From Candidatus Rokuibacteriota bacterium (GTDB lineage: Bacteria; Methylomirabilota; Methylomirabilia; Rokubacteriales; CSP1-6), in contig QHSQ01000113.1 of assembly GCA_003221615.1 (NCBI GenBank), positions 1 to 62,866 of the forward strand: a stretch of DNA of 62,866 bases, written 5' to 3'. Below the pieces are notes generated by a model, which was given only the letters and a program-made list of their open reading frames with translations, was not told the DNA's origin and did not search any database. Positions 34,069 through 42,540 of this stretch are shown one piece after another (the first letter of the stretch is position 1; each line of letters opens with the position of its first letter). The position numbers were made by a program, and so were the translations under genes.

Positions 34069-34890
34069 TCACGCCGTCTTGGGATCGAGCAGATCCCGCA
34101 GCCCGTCGCCCAGCAGATTGAGCCCCAGCACGGTGAGGGCAATGGCGCCGCCCGGGAACACGGCGAACCAGGGGTTCATCGACAGGAAGTTCTGCGCCTC
34201 TCTGAGCATGAGCCCCCACGACGGGTGCGGCGGCTGCGTGCCCAGGCCGAGATACGCCAGGCCCGCCTCGGCCAGGATCGCGATCGGAAAGCTCGTGGTG
34301 GCCTGAACGATCAGCGGGGCCAGCGTGTTCGGCAGAATGTGTCGCGCGATGAGGCGCCGATCGCGCGCACCGAGCGCGCGGGCCGCGACGACGAACTCGC
34401 GCGCGCGAAGCTCGAGGAAGCCCGCGCGGGTCAGGCGCGCGAAGGCCGGCACGAACGCGATGCCGATGGCGACCATGCTGATCACGATGCCCGGGGCGAA
34501 CACCGCCGCGAACAGGAGCGCCGAGAGAATCGCCGGGAATCCCTGGATCGCGTCGACCAGGCGCATGAACGCCTCGTCGATCCATCCGCCGACGTAGCCG
34601 CTGAGGATGCCGATCAGCATCCCGATGGCGGCGCCGATGCCGACCGCGATCACGCCGACGGCGATCGAGATGACGGTGCCCGTCATCACGCGCGAGAGCA
34701 CGTCGCGGCCGTACTGGTCGGTGCCGAACAGATGCGCGCCCGACGGTCCCTGCAGGCGGCCGGTGATCGACATCGCGAGCGGATCTTGCGGCGTGTAGAC
34801 GAGGCTCAGCGCCGCGGTCGCGAGCAGGAGCGCGGTGATCGCCACGCCGAGCGTGAACGTCACGTGTCGGAGCGGCCGCCGCCGGGTCAT
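34069..34890 (-). CDS. Peptide/nickel-type ABC transporter permease (DppC-like)
   Basis: A 273-residue inner-membrane permease with about six helices. The EAA loop is visible as RAGFLELRAREFVVAARALGARD, and the N-terminal half has HLFGTDQYGRDVLSRV, a hallmark of DppC/OppC proteins. It pairs with the DppB-like permease just upstream and the binding protein before that. No ATPase gene accompanies this set, so it needs ATP-binding subunits from elsewhere, perhaps those at 54282-56248. The ATG start lies 26 bp after its partner. Confidence 0.92.
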   Translation of the reverse strand: MTRRRPLRHVTFTLGVAITALLLATAALSLVYTPQDPLAMSITGRLQGPSGAHLFGTDQYGRDVLSRVMTGTVISIAVGVIAVGIGAAIGMLIGILSGYVGGWIDEAFMRLVDAIQGFPAILSALLFAAVFAPGIVISMVAIGIAFVPAFARLTRAGFLELRAREFVVAARALGARDRRLIARHILPNTLAPLIVQATTSFPIAILAEAGLAYLGLGTQPPHPSWGLMLREAQNFLSMNPWFAVFPGGAIALTVLGLNLLGDGLRDLLDPKTA

Positions 34891-34916
34891 CGCGACCCTT
34901 CATTCATAGCGACCCG

Positions 34917-35861
34917 TCACTCATAGCGGATTCGGGGATCCAGCACGAGGTAGAGCAGGTCGACGGCGAAGTTGATCAGCACGATCGTCGACGCGACGAA
35001 GAGGGTCACGCCCTGCACGACCGGCAGATCGCGCGCGGTGATGGCGCCGAGCGCCAGGCGGCCGAGGCCCGGCAGCGCGAACACCGACTCGAGAATGATC
35101 GCGCCGGCCATGAGCTGGCCGAGCTGGAGGCCGGCCACCGTCACGATCGGGATCAGCGCGTTGCGCAGCGTGTGCTTGGCGATCACCGAGAGCTCGCTCA
35201 CGCCCTTGGCGCGCGCGGTGCGCACGTAGTCCTCGCGCAGCACGTCGAGCACCGAGGAGCGCGTGGCGCGCACGAGCACGGCCATCTGGAAGAATCCGAG
35301 CGCGATCGCCGGCAGCAGGAGCGAGCGCACGCCGGGCCAGAGCCCGTTCGACCAGCCGGCGAAGCCGCCGGACTGCACCCAGCCCAGGTGCACCGAGAAC
35401 AGGAGGATCAGGAGCAGGCCGGCCCAGAACCCCGGGATCGCGATGCCGATCTGCGAGACGACCATCGCCAGGTAATCACCGGCGCGCCGGTGGCGGCGCG
35501 CGGCGTAGAGCCCGAGGGGCAGCGCGGTCACGGCCATGAGGACCGCCGCCATCACGGTCAGCGGCAAGGTCACCGGCAGCCGGCTCAGGATCAGGCGCCC
35601 GACCGGCACATCGTACTGGAGCGACACGCCGAGATCACCCCGGAGCGCGCGCGCGAGCCACTCGGTGTACTGGACCAGGATCGGACGGTTGAGCCCGAGC
35701 GCCTCGCGCAGCCGCGCCGCCGCCTCGGGGCTTCCCTCGGGGCCGATGATCACCAGCGCCGGGTCGCCGGGGAGCACGCGGACGACGACGAACACGAGGC
35801 CCGAGACGAAGAAGAGGGTCGCGACGAACGCCGCGACCCTCCTGGCGATGTACCGCCGCAA
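34917..35861 (-). CDS. Peptide/nickel-type ABC transporter permease (DppB-like)
   Basis: A 314-residue permease with the usual DppB layout: an N-terminal helix ending VRVLPGDPALVIIGPEGSPE, five further helices, and the EAA loop VLREDYVRTARAKGVSEL. It forms the heterodimeric channel with the DppC-like protein encoded next. The TTG start at 35861 fits the conserved N-terminus (LRRYIARRV); no ATG is nearby. The gene lies 21 bp downstream of the binding-protein gene. Transported solute unknown: peptides, glutathione, nickel and sugars are all handled by this family. Confidence 0.92.
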   Translation of the reverse strand: MRRYIARRVAAFVATLFFVSGLVFVVVRVLPGDPALVIIGPEGSPEAAARLREALGLNRPILVQYTEWLARALRGDLGVSLQYDVPVGRLILSRLPVTLPLTVMAAVLMAVTALPLGLYAARRHRRAGDYLAMVVSQIGIAIPGFWAGLLLILLFSVHLGWVQSGGFAGWSNGLWPGVRSLLLPAIALGFFQMAVLVRATRSSVLDVLREDYVRTARAKGVSELSVIAKHTLRNALIPIVTVAGLQLGQLMAGAIILESVFALPGLGRLALGAITARDLPVVQGVTLFVASTIVLINFAVDLLYLVLDPRIRYE

Positions 35862-35882
35862 ATTCCTACGCGAGCGACCCGA

Positions 35883-37364
35883 CTACTTGGCCCACGAGAC
35901 CTCTGAGAGATCGAACGCCGGCGCCGGCAAATCTTTCCAGAGGCCCTGCAAGCCCTTCTTGGTCACGGCCAGCCGGGGATGGATGTAGAGCCAGACGACC
36001 GGCGCGTCCTCGACGAGCTTCTTCTGCATCTTCACGTAGAGCTCGCGCCGCGCCTTGTCGTCGACGGTGATCTCGGACTCCTGGAAGAGCTTCTGGAACT
36101 CGGCGCTGTCGTACCGGAAGTAGTATTTCGGGTTCGCATAGTTGGCGATGTCCCACGCCTCGGCGTGGCCGATGATCGTGAGATCGTAGTCGGCGTCCTT
36201 CCACACGCGCGAGAGCCACTGCCCCCACTCGATCTGCTCGATCTTGATCTTCACGCCGATCTTCGAGAGCTGGTCGGCCAGGACCTCGCCGGTGCGCACC
36301 GTGTAGTAGTACTGGGGCGCGACCCGCAGCACCGCCTCGAACCCGTGCGGATAGCCGGCCTCGGCGAGGAGCTTCTTGGCCTTGGCCGGGTCGTAGGGCA
36401 TGGCGCCCGACATGTCGACGAAGTAGGGATTGAGCGGGTCGACGTTGGTCCCGATCACGCGCCCGAGGCCGAACATCGCGCCCTTGACGACGTCGGGCTT
36501 GTTGATCCCGTAAGTGACGGCGCGACGCACGCGCACGTCGGTGAACGGCTTCTTCGAGTTGTTCATCGACATGATGACGTCGTTCGTCGTCTCGCCCACG
36601 ATCACCTGGAAGCGCGCGTCCTTCTGGAGATCCGGGATGTGCTCGGGGCCGAGGCCGAACATGGCGGCGTCGACGTCGCCCGCCTTCAGCGCGGCCAGCG
36701 CGGCGTTCGGGTCCGGGATGAACCGGTATGTGACGCGGTCGAGCTTGGGCAGGCCCTTGACGTGGTAATCGGAATTCTTCACGAGCACGATGCGGTCGCC
36801 GCGCACCCACTCGCCGAGCTTGTAGGGCCCGGTGCCGATCGGCTCGCTCTTCAGCGTGTCGACCGCCTCCCGCGGGTAGATGACCGAGCCCTGGCGCGCC
36901 ATGTTGAGGAGGAAATTGGCGGTGGTGGTCTTGAGCGTGAACGTGATCGTGTAGTCGTCCTTCACGATGATGTCGCCGATGGCCGCGTAGTTCGCCGGCG
37001 CCGGATGCTTCGTCTCCGGATTCATCGCCCGGTCGATGACGAACTTCACGTCGGCGGCCTTCATCTCGCGCCCGTTGTGGAACCGGACGCCGCGCTTGAG
37101 GAAGAACGTGTAGTTCTTGTTGTCCGACGTGTTCCAGCGCTCGGCGAGCCACGGCACGAGCTTGCCGTGGCGATCCACCTTCACGAGCGCCTCCTGCACG
37201 TTGTAGAAGACCACCGCCGCGGTGGCGGAGGCCGGCGTCGCCGTGAGGTCCAGGCCCGGCGGCTCCGTCGCCACCTGCACGACCAGGTTCTCCGCGGCCG
37301 CGGCGGGGGACGCGAGCGGAAGCATGGCGAGCGCGACGAGCAGTAGCGTTCCGAGGTGCCGCAT
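35883..37364 (-). CDS. ABC transporter substrate-binding protein, family 5
   Basis: A 493-residue periplasmic solute-binding protein with a Sec signal peptide (cleavage probably after AAAA near residue 24). The mature protein begins ENLVVQVATEPPGLDLTATP, typical of DppA/OppA proteins. YTFFLKRGVRFHNGREMKAADV near residue 80 is the family signature. An ATG with a strong AGGAGG 8 bp upstream sets the start. It delivers solute to the two permeases encoded downstream. The epimerase gene lies 12 bp upstream in the same direction, an unusual but clear pairing. Confidence 0.93.
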   Translation of the reverse strand: MRHLGTLLLVALAMLPLASPAAAAENLVVQVATEPPGLDLTATPASATAAVVFYNVQEALVKVDRHGKLVPWLAERWNTSDNKNYTFFLKRGVRFHNGREMKAADVKFVIDRAMNPETKHPAPANYAAIGDIIVKDDYTITFTLKTTTANFLLNMARQGSVIYPREAVDTLKSEPIGTGPYKLGEWVRGDRIVLVKNSDYHVKGLPKLDRVTYRFIPDPNAALAALKAGDVDAAMFGLGPEHIPDLQKDARFQVIVGETTNDVIMSMNNSKKPFTDVRVRRAVTYGINKPDVVKGAMFGLGRVIGTNVDPLNPYFVDMSGAMPYDPAKAKKLLAEAGYPHGFEAVLRVAPQYYYTVRTGEVLADQLSKIGVKIKIEQIEWGQWLSRVWKDADYDLTIIGHAEAWDIANYANPKYYFRYDSAEFQKLFQESEITVDDKARRELYVKMQKKLVEDAPVVWLYIHPRLAVTKKGLQGLWKDLPAPAFDLSEVSWAK

Positions 37365-37376
37365 CGGACGATCCTC

Positions 37377-38330
37377 CTAGCGCTTGGACGACGACTTGAA
37401 GTACTCGACCGTCCGCCGGAACCCCTCGTCGAAGTCGACCAGCGGCGAGTACCCCATGAGCCGCTTGGCCTTCGACACGTCGGCGAGCGTGTGGGGTACG
37501 TCGCCGGCACGGGAGGGCGTATGGTGCCGCTCGAGCTTGCGACCCAGGAGGCCCTCGAGCCTCGCGATGATGTCCAGGAGGCTCACGCGATCACCGCAGC
37601 CGACGTTGAAGACCTCGCCCGCCGCGGCCGGCGCCTTGCCGGCGAGCAGGTTGGCCTCGACGACGTTGTCGATGTAGGTGAAGTCGCGCGACTGCGTGCC
37701 GTCGCCGTGCACCTCGAGCGGCTGGCCGCGCAGCCCCCATTGGATGAAGCGCGCGATGACCGCCGCGTACTGCGACTTCGGATCCTGACGCGGGCCGAAG
37801 ACGTTGAAGTATCGCAGGCCGACCGTCTCGACGTTGTAGAGGCGCGTCCAGATCGTGGCGTACTGCTCGCCGGCCGCCTTCGACACCGCGTAGGGCGAGA
37901 GCGGCGCCGGCGGCTGATCCTCGCGCTTGGGCAGATCCGGCCGGTCGCCGTAGACCGACGACGACGAAGCGTAGACCACGCGCGGCACCTTGCAGCGCCG
38001 CGCGGCTTCGAGCACGTGGAGCGTGCCGGTGACGTTGTTGTCGTTCGCGCCCAGCGGGTCCTTCACCGAGCGGGGCACCGAGCGCATCGCCGCCTGGTGG
38101 TAGATCACGCGGGCGCCGCGTGCCGCGCGCAGGAGCACCGAAAGATTCCGGACGTCCCCGCGGAGCACTTCGAGCTGGCGGCGGAATTTCGGCGCGAAGC
38201 CGAGGTTGACGCGAGCGCCGGTCGAGAAGTTGTCGAGGACGCGGACGCGAGCGCCGTCGGTCAGGAGCCGCTCGACGAGGTGCGAGCCGATGAAGCCGGC
38301 TCCTCCCGTCACGAGCGCGAGATCGTTCAC
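37377..38330 (-). CDS. NAD-dependent sugar-nucleotide epimerase (GalE/WbpP-like)
   Basis: A 317-residue extended SDR. The NAD-binding motif VTGGAGFIGSHLVERLL is at residue 7, SSSSVYGD is the catalytic Ser region, and YAVSK the catalytic Tyr/Lys. RYFNVFGPRQDPKSQYAAVI and SRDFTYIDNVV match the UDP-glucose/UDP-N-acetylglucosamine 4-epimerase group. It would provide UDP-galactose, UDP-GalNAc or a uronic acid epimer for surface glycans. The GTG start follows a 124-bp gap after the glycosyltransferase gene, and it is 12 bp from the binding-protein gene. Confidence 0.88.
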   Translation of the reverse strand: MNDLALVTGGAGFIGSHLVERLLTDGARVRVLDNFSTGARVNLGFAPKFRRQLEVLRGDVRNLSVLLRAARGARVIYHQAAMRSVPRSVKDPLGANDNNVTGTLHVLEAARRCKVPRVVYASSSSVYGDRPDLPKREDQPPAPLSPYAVSKAAGEQYATIWTRLYNVETVGLRYFNVFGPRQDPKSQYAAVIARFIQWGLRGQPLEVHGDGTQSRDFTYIDNVVEANLLAGKAPAAAGEVFNVGCGDRVSLLDIIARLEGLLGRKLERHHTPSRAGDVPHTLADVSKAKRLMGYSPLVDFDEGFRRTVEYFKSSSKR

Positions 38331-38454
38331 TCGCCGATTGTATCATCGCCGGCTCGCGCGACCCTCCGTCGCCGGCGCCTCGACATCTCGGAAATCGGCA
38401 CGGTACGGTGGGCCGGCGTCCCGATGAGCACCGACGTGCCCGTCGACTCGACGG

Positions 38455-39570
38455 CTAGCTGCGTCGAGACGCGTTCGCGGCCCGGTACACCTCGGCGGTC
38501 TTCGCGACCATCGACTGGACGGTGAACTCTCTCCGCACGCGCTCGCGGCCCGCCTGCCCCATCCGGCGGCGCCGCTCGGGATCGTTCAGGAGCGACTCGA
38601 TTGCGACGGACATGGCCGCGTCGTCGCCGGGAGGCACGAGCAATCCGGTCGCGTCGGGCTCGACGACATCCTGGTGGCCCGGAACCTCCGTGGCGATCAC
38701 GGCAAGCCCCGACGCCATCGCCTCCAGCGGGGCGAGCGGGAGCCCTTCCTTCGACGACGCGGTGACGTAGAGGTCGCAGCTCGAGTACGGATTCGTCTGC
38801 CAGCCGATCGCGCCGGGATTGACGACGCGGACCTTCAGCTCGCCGGCGCGCTGATCGATCCGGGCTTTCTCCGGTCCCTCACCGGCCAGCAAGAGCACCA
38901 CGTTCGGGTTCCGCTGCGCGACGCGCGCCAGCGCCTTCAGCAGCACGTCGTGTCGCTTGACGGGATCGAAGCGCGCCACACAGCCGAGAACCTGGTCGTC
39001 GGCATTCAGCCCGAACGCCGCCTTGCCGCTGACCGGACGTGCGGCCAGCTCGTCGACGTCGATACCATTCACGACGACGACGCTCCGGCCGGATCGGGCC
39101 ACCCCCAGTCTGCGCGCTTCGTTCTGCTGCGTTCTGGAGACGTTGATCACCGTGTGCGTGATGCCCGCCAGCCATCGCTCGAGCGTGAGATAGAGGTACT
39201 GGCCGGCGCGGGAGTAGCTTTCGTAATGGATGCCGTGAAACGTGTGGACCGCCGGCACGCCGACCAGCCACGCCGCCAGCCGACCATAGAGGCCGGCGCC
39301 CTTGCCGTGCGTGTGCACGACATCGGCGCGCGTGTCGCGAACAAGTCGCTCCACGGCTCGCAGCGTCAGCGGGAACGCTCGGAACGTGTCGACGGCCACC
39401 TCGCCGAGCTCGATACCGAGCGTACGGAGGTCCGCCGCGAACCGCTGGTTCCGAGGCCCGGCGACCGCGACCTTGAACTCGTCCGCCGGGAGACGGCGAA
39501 CGAGATCAAAGACCTGGCGCGGGCCGCCGCCCAGCGTCGTCGCGGTGAGGAGCTGCAGGACGCGAATCAC
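38455..39570 (-). CDS. Family 4 glycosyltransferase
   Basis: A 371-residue GT4 enzyme. The N-terminal glycine loop is LQLLTATTLGGGPRQVFDLV, VHTHGKGAGLYGRLAAW follows near residue 85, and the donor site reads YVTASSKEGLPLAPLEAMASGLA. It resembles EpsD/capM-type transferases that use UDP-sugars. The GTG at 39570 begins at the conserved first strand; GGAGG sits 13 bp upstream, farther than usual. It lies outside the 26-gene operon but may contribute to the same glycan together with the epimerase downstream. Confidence 0.88.
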   Translation of the reverse strand: MIRVLQLLTATTLGGGPRQVFDLVRRLPADEFKVAVAGPRNQRFAADLRTLGIELGEVAVDTFRAFPLTLRAVERLVRDTRADVVHTHGKGAGLYGRLAAWLVGVPAVHTFHGIHYESYSRAGQYLYLTLERWLAGITHTVINVSRTQQNEARRLGVARSGRSVVVVNGIDVDELAARPVSGKAAFGLNADDQVLGCVARFDPVKRHDVLLKALARVAQRNPNVVLLLAGEGPEKARIDQRAGELKVRVVNPGAIGWQTNPYSSCDLYVTASSKEGLPLAPLEAMASGLAVIATEVPGHQDVVEPDATGLLVPPGDDAAMSVAIESLLNDPERRRRMGQAGRERVRREFTVQSMVAKTAEVYRAANASRRS

Positions 39571-39621
39571 GGCACCATAGTAACCTCCGGGGGTCGCCGG
39601 CCCAGGCGCGCCTATAAGTTG

Positions 39622-39650
39622 TTGACGTCGACCCGCCGACGGTCGATCAT
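39622..39650 (+). promoter_or_regulatory. Candidate sigma-70 promoter for the DUF1054 gene cluster
   Basis: TTGACG (39622-39627) and GATCAT (39645-39650) are spaced by 17 bp in the 153-bp divergent gap. Matches to consensus are 5/6 and 4/6. A perfect palindrome lies 2 bp downstream. Confidence 0.4.
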
Positions 39651-39652
39651 CC

Positions 39653-39666
39653 CTCATCGCGATGAG
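39653..39666. promoter_or_regulatory. Perfect 14-bp palindrome CTCATCGCGATGAG
   Basis: This 14-bp perfect palindrome begins 2 bp after the -10 of the candidate promoter, at the expected transcript start, the usual place for a repressor site. No regulator gene is adjacent. Confidence 0.4.
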
Positions 39667-39723
39667 CTCGACCGACTTCCCTCTCGACGGATCCGTCGTC
39701 CTCTGAGCCCGAGGAGAGTACCG

Positions 39724-40353
39724 ATGGCGTCCCCAGCGTTCGTCGCCGGCGACTTCAAGATTTTCGACGTGAAGGGATTCAAGCCGCGCATGACCGAGAT
39801 CCGCGCGCGCGTCCGCCCGAAGCTCGACGCGTTCGGGGAGAGCCTGACGCCCTCGGTGGGCCGCTCGGTCGGCGGCGACGTCTTCGCGCACGTCGCCCAG
39901 CACGCCCGCCGCACCGTGAACCCGCCCGACGATACGTGGGTCGCGTTCGGGCCCGACGCTCGCGGATACAAGAAGCACAGCCACTTCAAGATCGCGGTCT
40001 CGAGGAGCGCCGTGCGCTTTCTCTTCGAGATCGGCCCCGAGCACGCCGACAAGCCGCGCTGGGCGACGGCCTGGAAGAAGAACGCGCCCAAGGTGGGGCC
40101 GGTCCTCCGGCGAGTGAAGCACCTGGCGTGGTTCAAGAACGAGCACGACGAAGAGCCGGCGGCTCCCCTCGCCGACCTCACGCCCGAGAAGCTCGGCGAG
40201 CTCGCCGACGAGCTGACCCGGACGCGCGACGGTCAGTTCGTCGTCGGACGCGCGGTGCCGGCCGATGAGGCGGCGCGCTGGACGGAGGCGCAGTACCGCT
40301 CCGCCGCGCTCGAGACCTTCCGCGCGCTGGCCCCCCTCTACCGGCTCCGGTAG
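39724..40353 (+). CDS. DUF1054 (YktB/UPF0637) family protein
   Basis: A 209-residue protein, the standard length for DUF1054. The segment VAQHARRTVNPPDDTWVAFG near residue 55 and GYKKHSHFKIAV are strongly conserved in this family, best known from Bacillus YktB. The biochemical function is unknown. The ATG at 39724 has GAGGAG about 7 bp upstream. Two bases separate it from the HAD hydrolase gene. The family is most common in Firmicutes, so its presence in a GC-rich genome may reflect transfer, though codon use looks like that of the neighbours. Confidence 0.88.
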   Translation: MASPAFVAGDFKIFDVKGFKPRMTEIRARVRPKLDAFGESLTPSVGRSVGGDVFAHVAQHARRTVNPPDDTWVAFGPDARGYKKHSHFKIAVSRSAVRFLFEIGPEHADKPRWATAWKKNAPKVGPVLRRVKHLAWFKNEHDEEPAAPLADLTPEKLGELADELTRTRDGQFVVGRAVPADEAARWTEAQYRSAALETFRALAPLYRLR

Positions 40354-40355
40354 GC

Positions 40356-41000
40356 GTGGAGACCCACGCCGTCATCTTCGACATGGATGGCGTGCTGGTC
40401 GACTCCGGGGCGCACCATCGAGCGGCCTGGCGCGCGCTGCTGGATGAGCTCGGCGTGGTGCCCGCCGAGCCGGATTACTGGCGCCTGACGATCGGCCGGC
40501 CGAGCATCGAGGCCGTTCCGTTGCTCCTCGGCCGCGAGACGTCGTGGGCGGAGGCGCAGCGTCTGGCGGCGCGCAAGCAGGAGCACTATCGCCGGCTCGC
40601 CAGCGAAGGCCCCGCGCTGGTTCACGGCGTTGCGGGATTCGTCGCCGGCCTGGCCGGTCAAAGGGTGCCCCGGGCCGTCGCCACGTCGGCATCGCGCCAC
40701 GACGTCGAGGTGCTCCTGACCCGGTCCGGGCTGCGCGATCGATTCGAGGTCGTGGTGGCCGCCGAGGACGTGCGCCGGGGCAAGCCCGATCCCGAAGTCT
40801 ACCTGCTCGCCGCGCACCGCCTCGGCGTCGCGCCCGAGCGCTGTCTCGTGTTCGAGGACGCGGTGGTGGGGGTGCAGGCGGCGCGAAGCGCCGGGATGCG
40901 GGCCATCGGCGTGAGTACCGCCCATACGGAGATCGAGCTGCGGGCGGCCGGCGCGGAGCGCGCGGTCGAGGATTTCGAGGGCATGTCATGGCCAGTGTGA
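40356..41000 (+). CDS. HAD-superfamily hydrolase (beta-phosphoglucomutase/phosphatase-like)
   Basis: A 214-residue HAD protein of subfamily IA. Motif I is FDMDGVLVDS with both aspartates, motif II is the Thr/Ser in ATSASRHDV, and motif III/IV is GKPDPEVYLLAA plus CLVFEDAVVGVQAA. The cap domain between motifs I and II is helical, as in beta-phosphoglucomutase and phosphoglycolate phosphatase. It would act on a small phosphorylated metabolite. The GTG start is 2 bp after the DUF1054 stop, and the gene overlaps the methyltransferase by 13 bp. Confidence 0.9.
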   Translation: METHAVIFDMDGVLVDSGAHHRAAWRALLDELGVVPAEPDYWRLTIGRPSIEAVPLLLGRETSWAEAQRLAARKQEHYRRLASEGPALVHGVAGFVAGLAGQRVPRAVATSASRHDVEVLLTRSGLRDRFEVVVAAEDVRRGKPDPEVYLLAAHRLGVAPERCLVFEDAVVGVQAARSAGMRAIGVSTAHTEIELRAAGAERAVEDFEGMSWPV

Positions 41001-41596
41001 ACGCGGCGGACTTCTGGACCGATCTCTACGCGCGGGGCGGCGACGGATGGGAGATCCGTCAGCCGGCGCCGCCGCTCGTCGAGTTCATGGATCTCACCCC
41101 GCCCGCGCCCGGACGAGTGGCCGTGCCGGGCTGCGGCCGCGGCCACGACGTGCGCTTCCTGGCCCGTCGCGGCTACTCGGCGGTCGGCTTCGACTTCTCG
41201 GCCGCGGCGGTCGCCGCGGCCCGCGAGCTCGCGAAGACCGACAACGTCTCCGCCGAGTTCGTCGAGCGCGACATCTTCACGCTCGCCGGCGACTACGGGC
41301 GCGCGTTCGACGGCATCTGGGAGTACACGTGCTTCTGCGCCATCGATCCCCGACGGCGCGCGGAGTACGTGCGGACGATGAGCGCGATCGTCAAGCCGGG
41401 CGGCTGGCTGCTGGCGTGCTTCTTTCCCCTCCGGCGCCGCGCCGCCGGCCCGCCCTTTCCGGTGTCCGAGCGTGAAGTACGCCGATTGTTCGCGCCGGCA
41501 TTCCGGATCGAGCGCGCCTATCCGCCTCGCTCGGTCAGGGCCCGGCAGGGTCAGGAGTGGATGGTGCTCCTGCGCCGGGTGAACGCGCCCGCGTGA
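40988..41596 (+). CDS. Thiopurine S-methyltransferase-like methyltransferase
   Basis: A 202-residue methyltransferase of the TPMT/TehB-like group. It begins FWTDLYARGGDGWEIRQPAP, as family members do, with motif I VAVPGCGRGHDVRFLARRGY and the later IWEYTCFCAIDPRRRAEYV. The family methylates small thiol, selenium, tellurium or halide acceptors; the real substrate here is unknown. The ATG start lies inside the end of the HAD gene. It is co-transcribed with the genes on both sides. Confidence 0.87.
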   Translation: MASVNAADFWTDLYARGGDGWEIRQPAPPLVEFMDLTPPAPGRVAVPGCGRGHDVRFLARRGYSAVGFDFSAAAVAAARELAKTDNVSAEFVERDIFTLAGDYGRAFDGIWEYTCFCAIDPRRRAEYVRTMSAIVKPGGWLLACFFPLRRRAAGPPFPVSEREVRRLFAPAFRIERAYPPRSVRARQGQEWMVLLRRVNAPA

Positions 41597-41647
41597 GAAC
41601 GACCGGGGCGCCTGTGCTACCGTACCGGCGACCCAGGCGAGAGAACC

Positions 41648-42538
41648 ATGGCTGACAAAGAGCCCTCCAAGCCGGCGCGGGAGCTCGCGTCGCAGATCGA
41701 GCGAGACGGCGGCCAGGTCCTGGCCCTCTACCAGGAGCCCGTCGGCGACCACTGGCAGATCTTCTGCCTTCTCCCGCGCACGAAGTGCGAGGCGAGCCCC
41801 TATCAGCGCGATCTCTCGCCGACTCACGTGAAGCGACTCACCGAATCGATCAAGCGGCTCGACCGCTTCGTGGATCCGATCGTCGCGATCTCGCCCCGGC
41901 CCGGGGTCTACTGGACGCCGAACGGCAACCATCGGCGCGCCGTGCTCGACAAGCTGAAGGCCGACGTCATTCCCGTCATCCTGGTCGTCGAGCCGGAGAT
42001 GCTCTTCGAGGTGCTCCCGCTCAACGTCGAGAAGGCGCACAACCTCAAGGAAAAGTCGCTCGAGGTGATCCGGATGTACCGGGCGCTCGTGAAGGAGGAG
42101 CCGGACACCACCGAAGAGAAGTGGGCCTCGCAGTTCGAGTCGCCGCACTTCATCACGCTCGGCCTCCTCTACGAGGAGAACCGGCGGTTCGCGGGCGGCG
42201 CGTTCGCGCCGATCCTGCGCCGGGTCGACAAGTTCCTCAAGCAGACCTTGCCCAAGGGGCTCGACGCGAGGACGGAGCGCGCCGACCTGGTCCGTGCCGC
42301 CGACCAGGCGCTCGGCGTCGCCGTCGCGAAGATCAAGAAGCGCGGGATCAACCATCCCTACGTGAAAAACTACCTCCTCGCGCGCACCACGCCGCTCACG
42401 CGCGCGCGCAAGACGCTCCCATCGTTCGAGCAGACCTTCAAGAAGCTGAAGGACAACCTCGACGAGTTCGACGTGAGCAAGGTCCGCTACGACGAGATCC
42501 AGCGCTCCGCGATCATGTCCTCGTCGTCCTCCGAGTAG
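41648..42538 (+). CDS. ParB/Srx-domain protein, stand-alone
   Basis: A 296-residue protein. Residues about 45-115 form a ParB N-terminal-like domain: SPYQRDLSPTHVKRLTESIK, then the NGNHRRAVLDKL phosphate-binding motif (ParB's GERR/GNHR position). The rest is helical and Lys-rich (VAVAKIKKRGINHPYVKNYL). No parA, parS cluster or typical ParB helix-turn-helix is evident, so it is not a standard chromosome partition protein. Other ParB-fold proteins act as CTPases, kinases or nucleases. Role unknown. It lies 51 bp after the methyltransferase and 2 bp before the SDR. Confidence 0.78.
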   Translation: MADKEPSKPARELASQIERDGGQVLALYQEPVGDHWQIFCLLPRTKCEASPYQRDLSPTHVKRLTESIKRLDRFVDPIVAISPRPGVYWTPNGNHRRAVLDKLKADVIPVILVVEPEMLFEVLPLNVEKAHNLKEKSLEVIRMYRALVKEEPDTTEEKWASQFESPHFITLGLLYEENRRFAGGAFAPILRRVDKFLKQTLPKGLDARTERADLVRAADQALGVAVAKIKKRGINHPYVKNYLLARTTPLTRARKTLPSFEQTFKKLKDNLDEFDVSKVRYDEIQRSAIMSSSSSE

Positions 42539-42540
42539 TC

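Noticed and set aside
33965..34903. Open minus-strand frame overlapping the DppC-like permease
   Set aside because: It is the shifted frame of the permease with His/Arg-rich composition; the permease frame has all family motifs.
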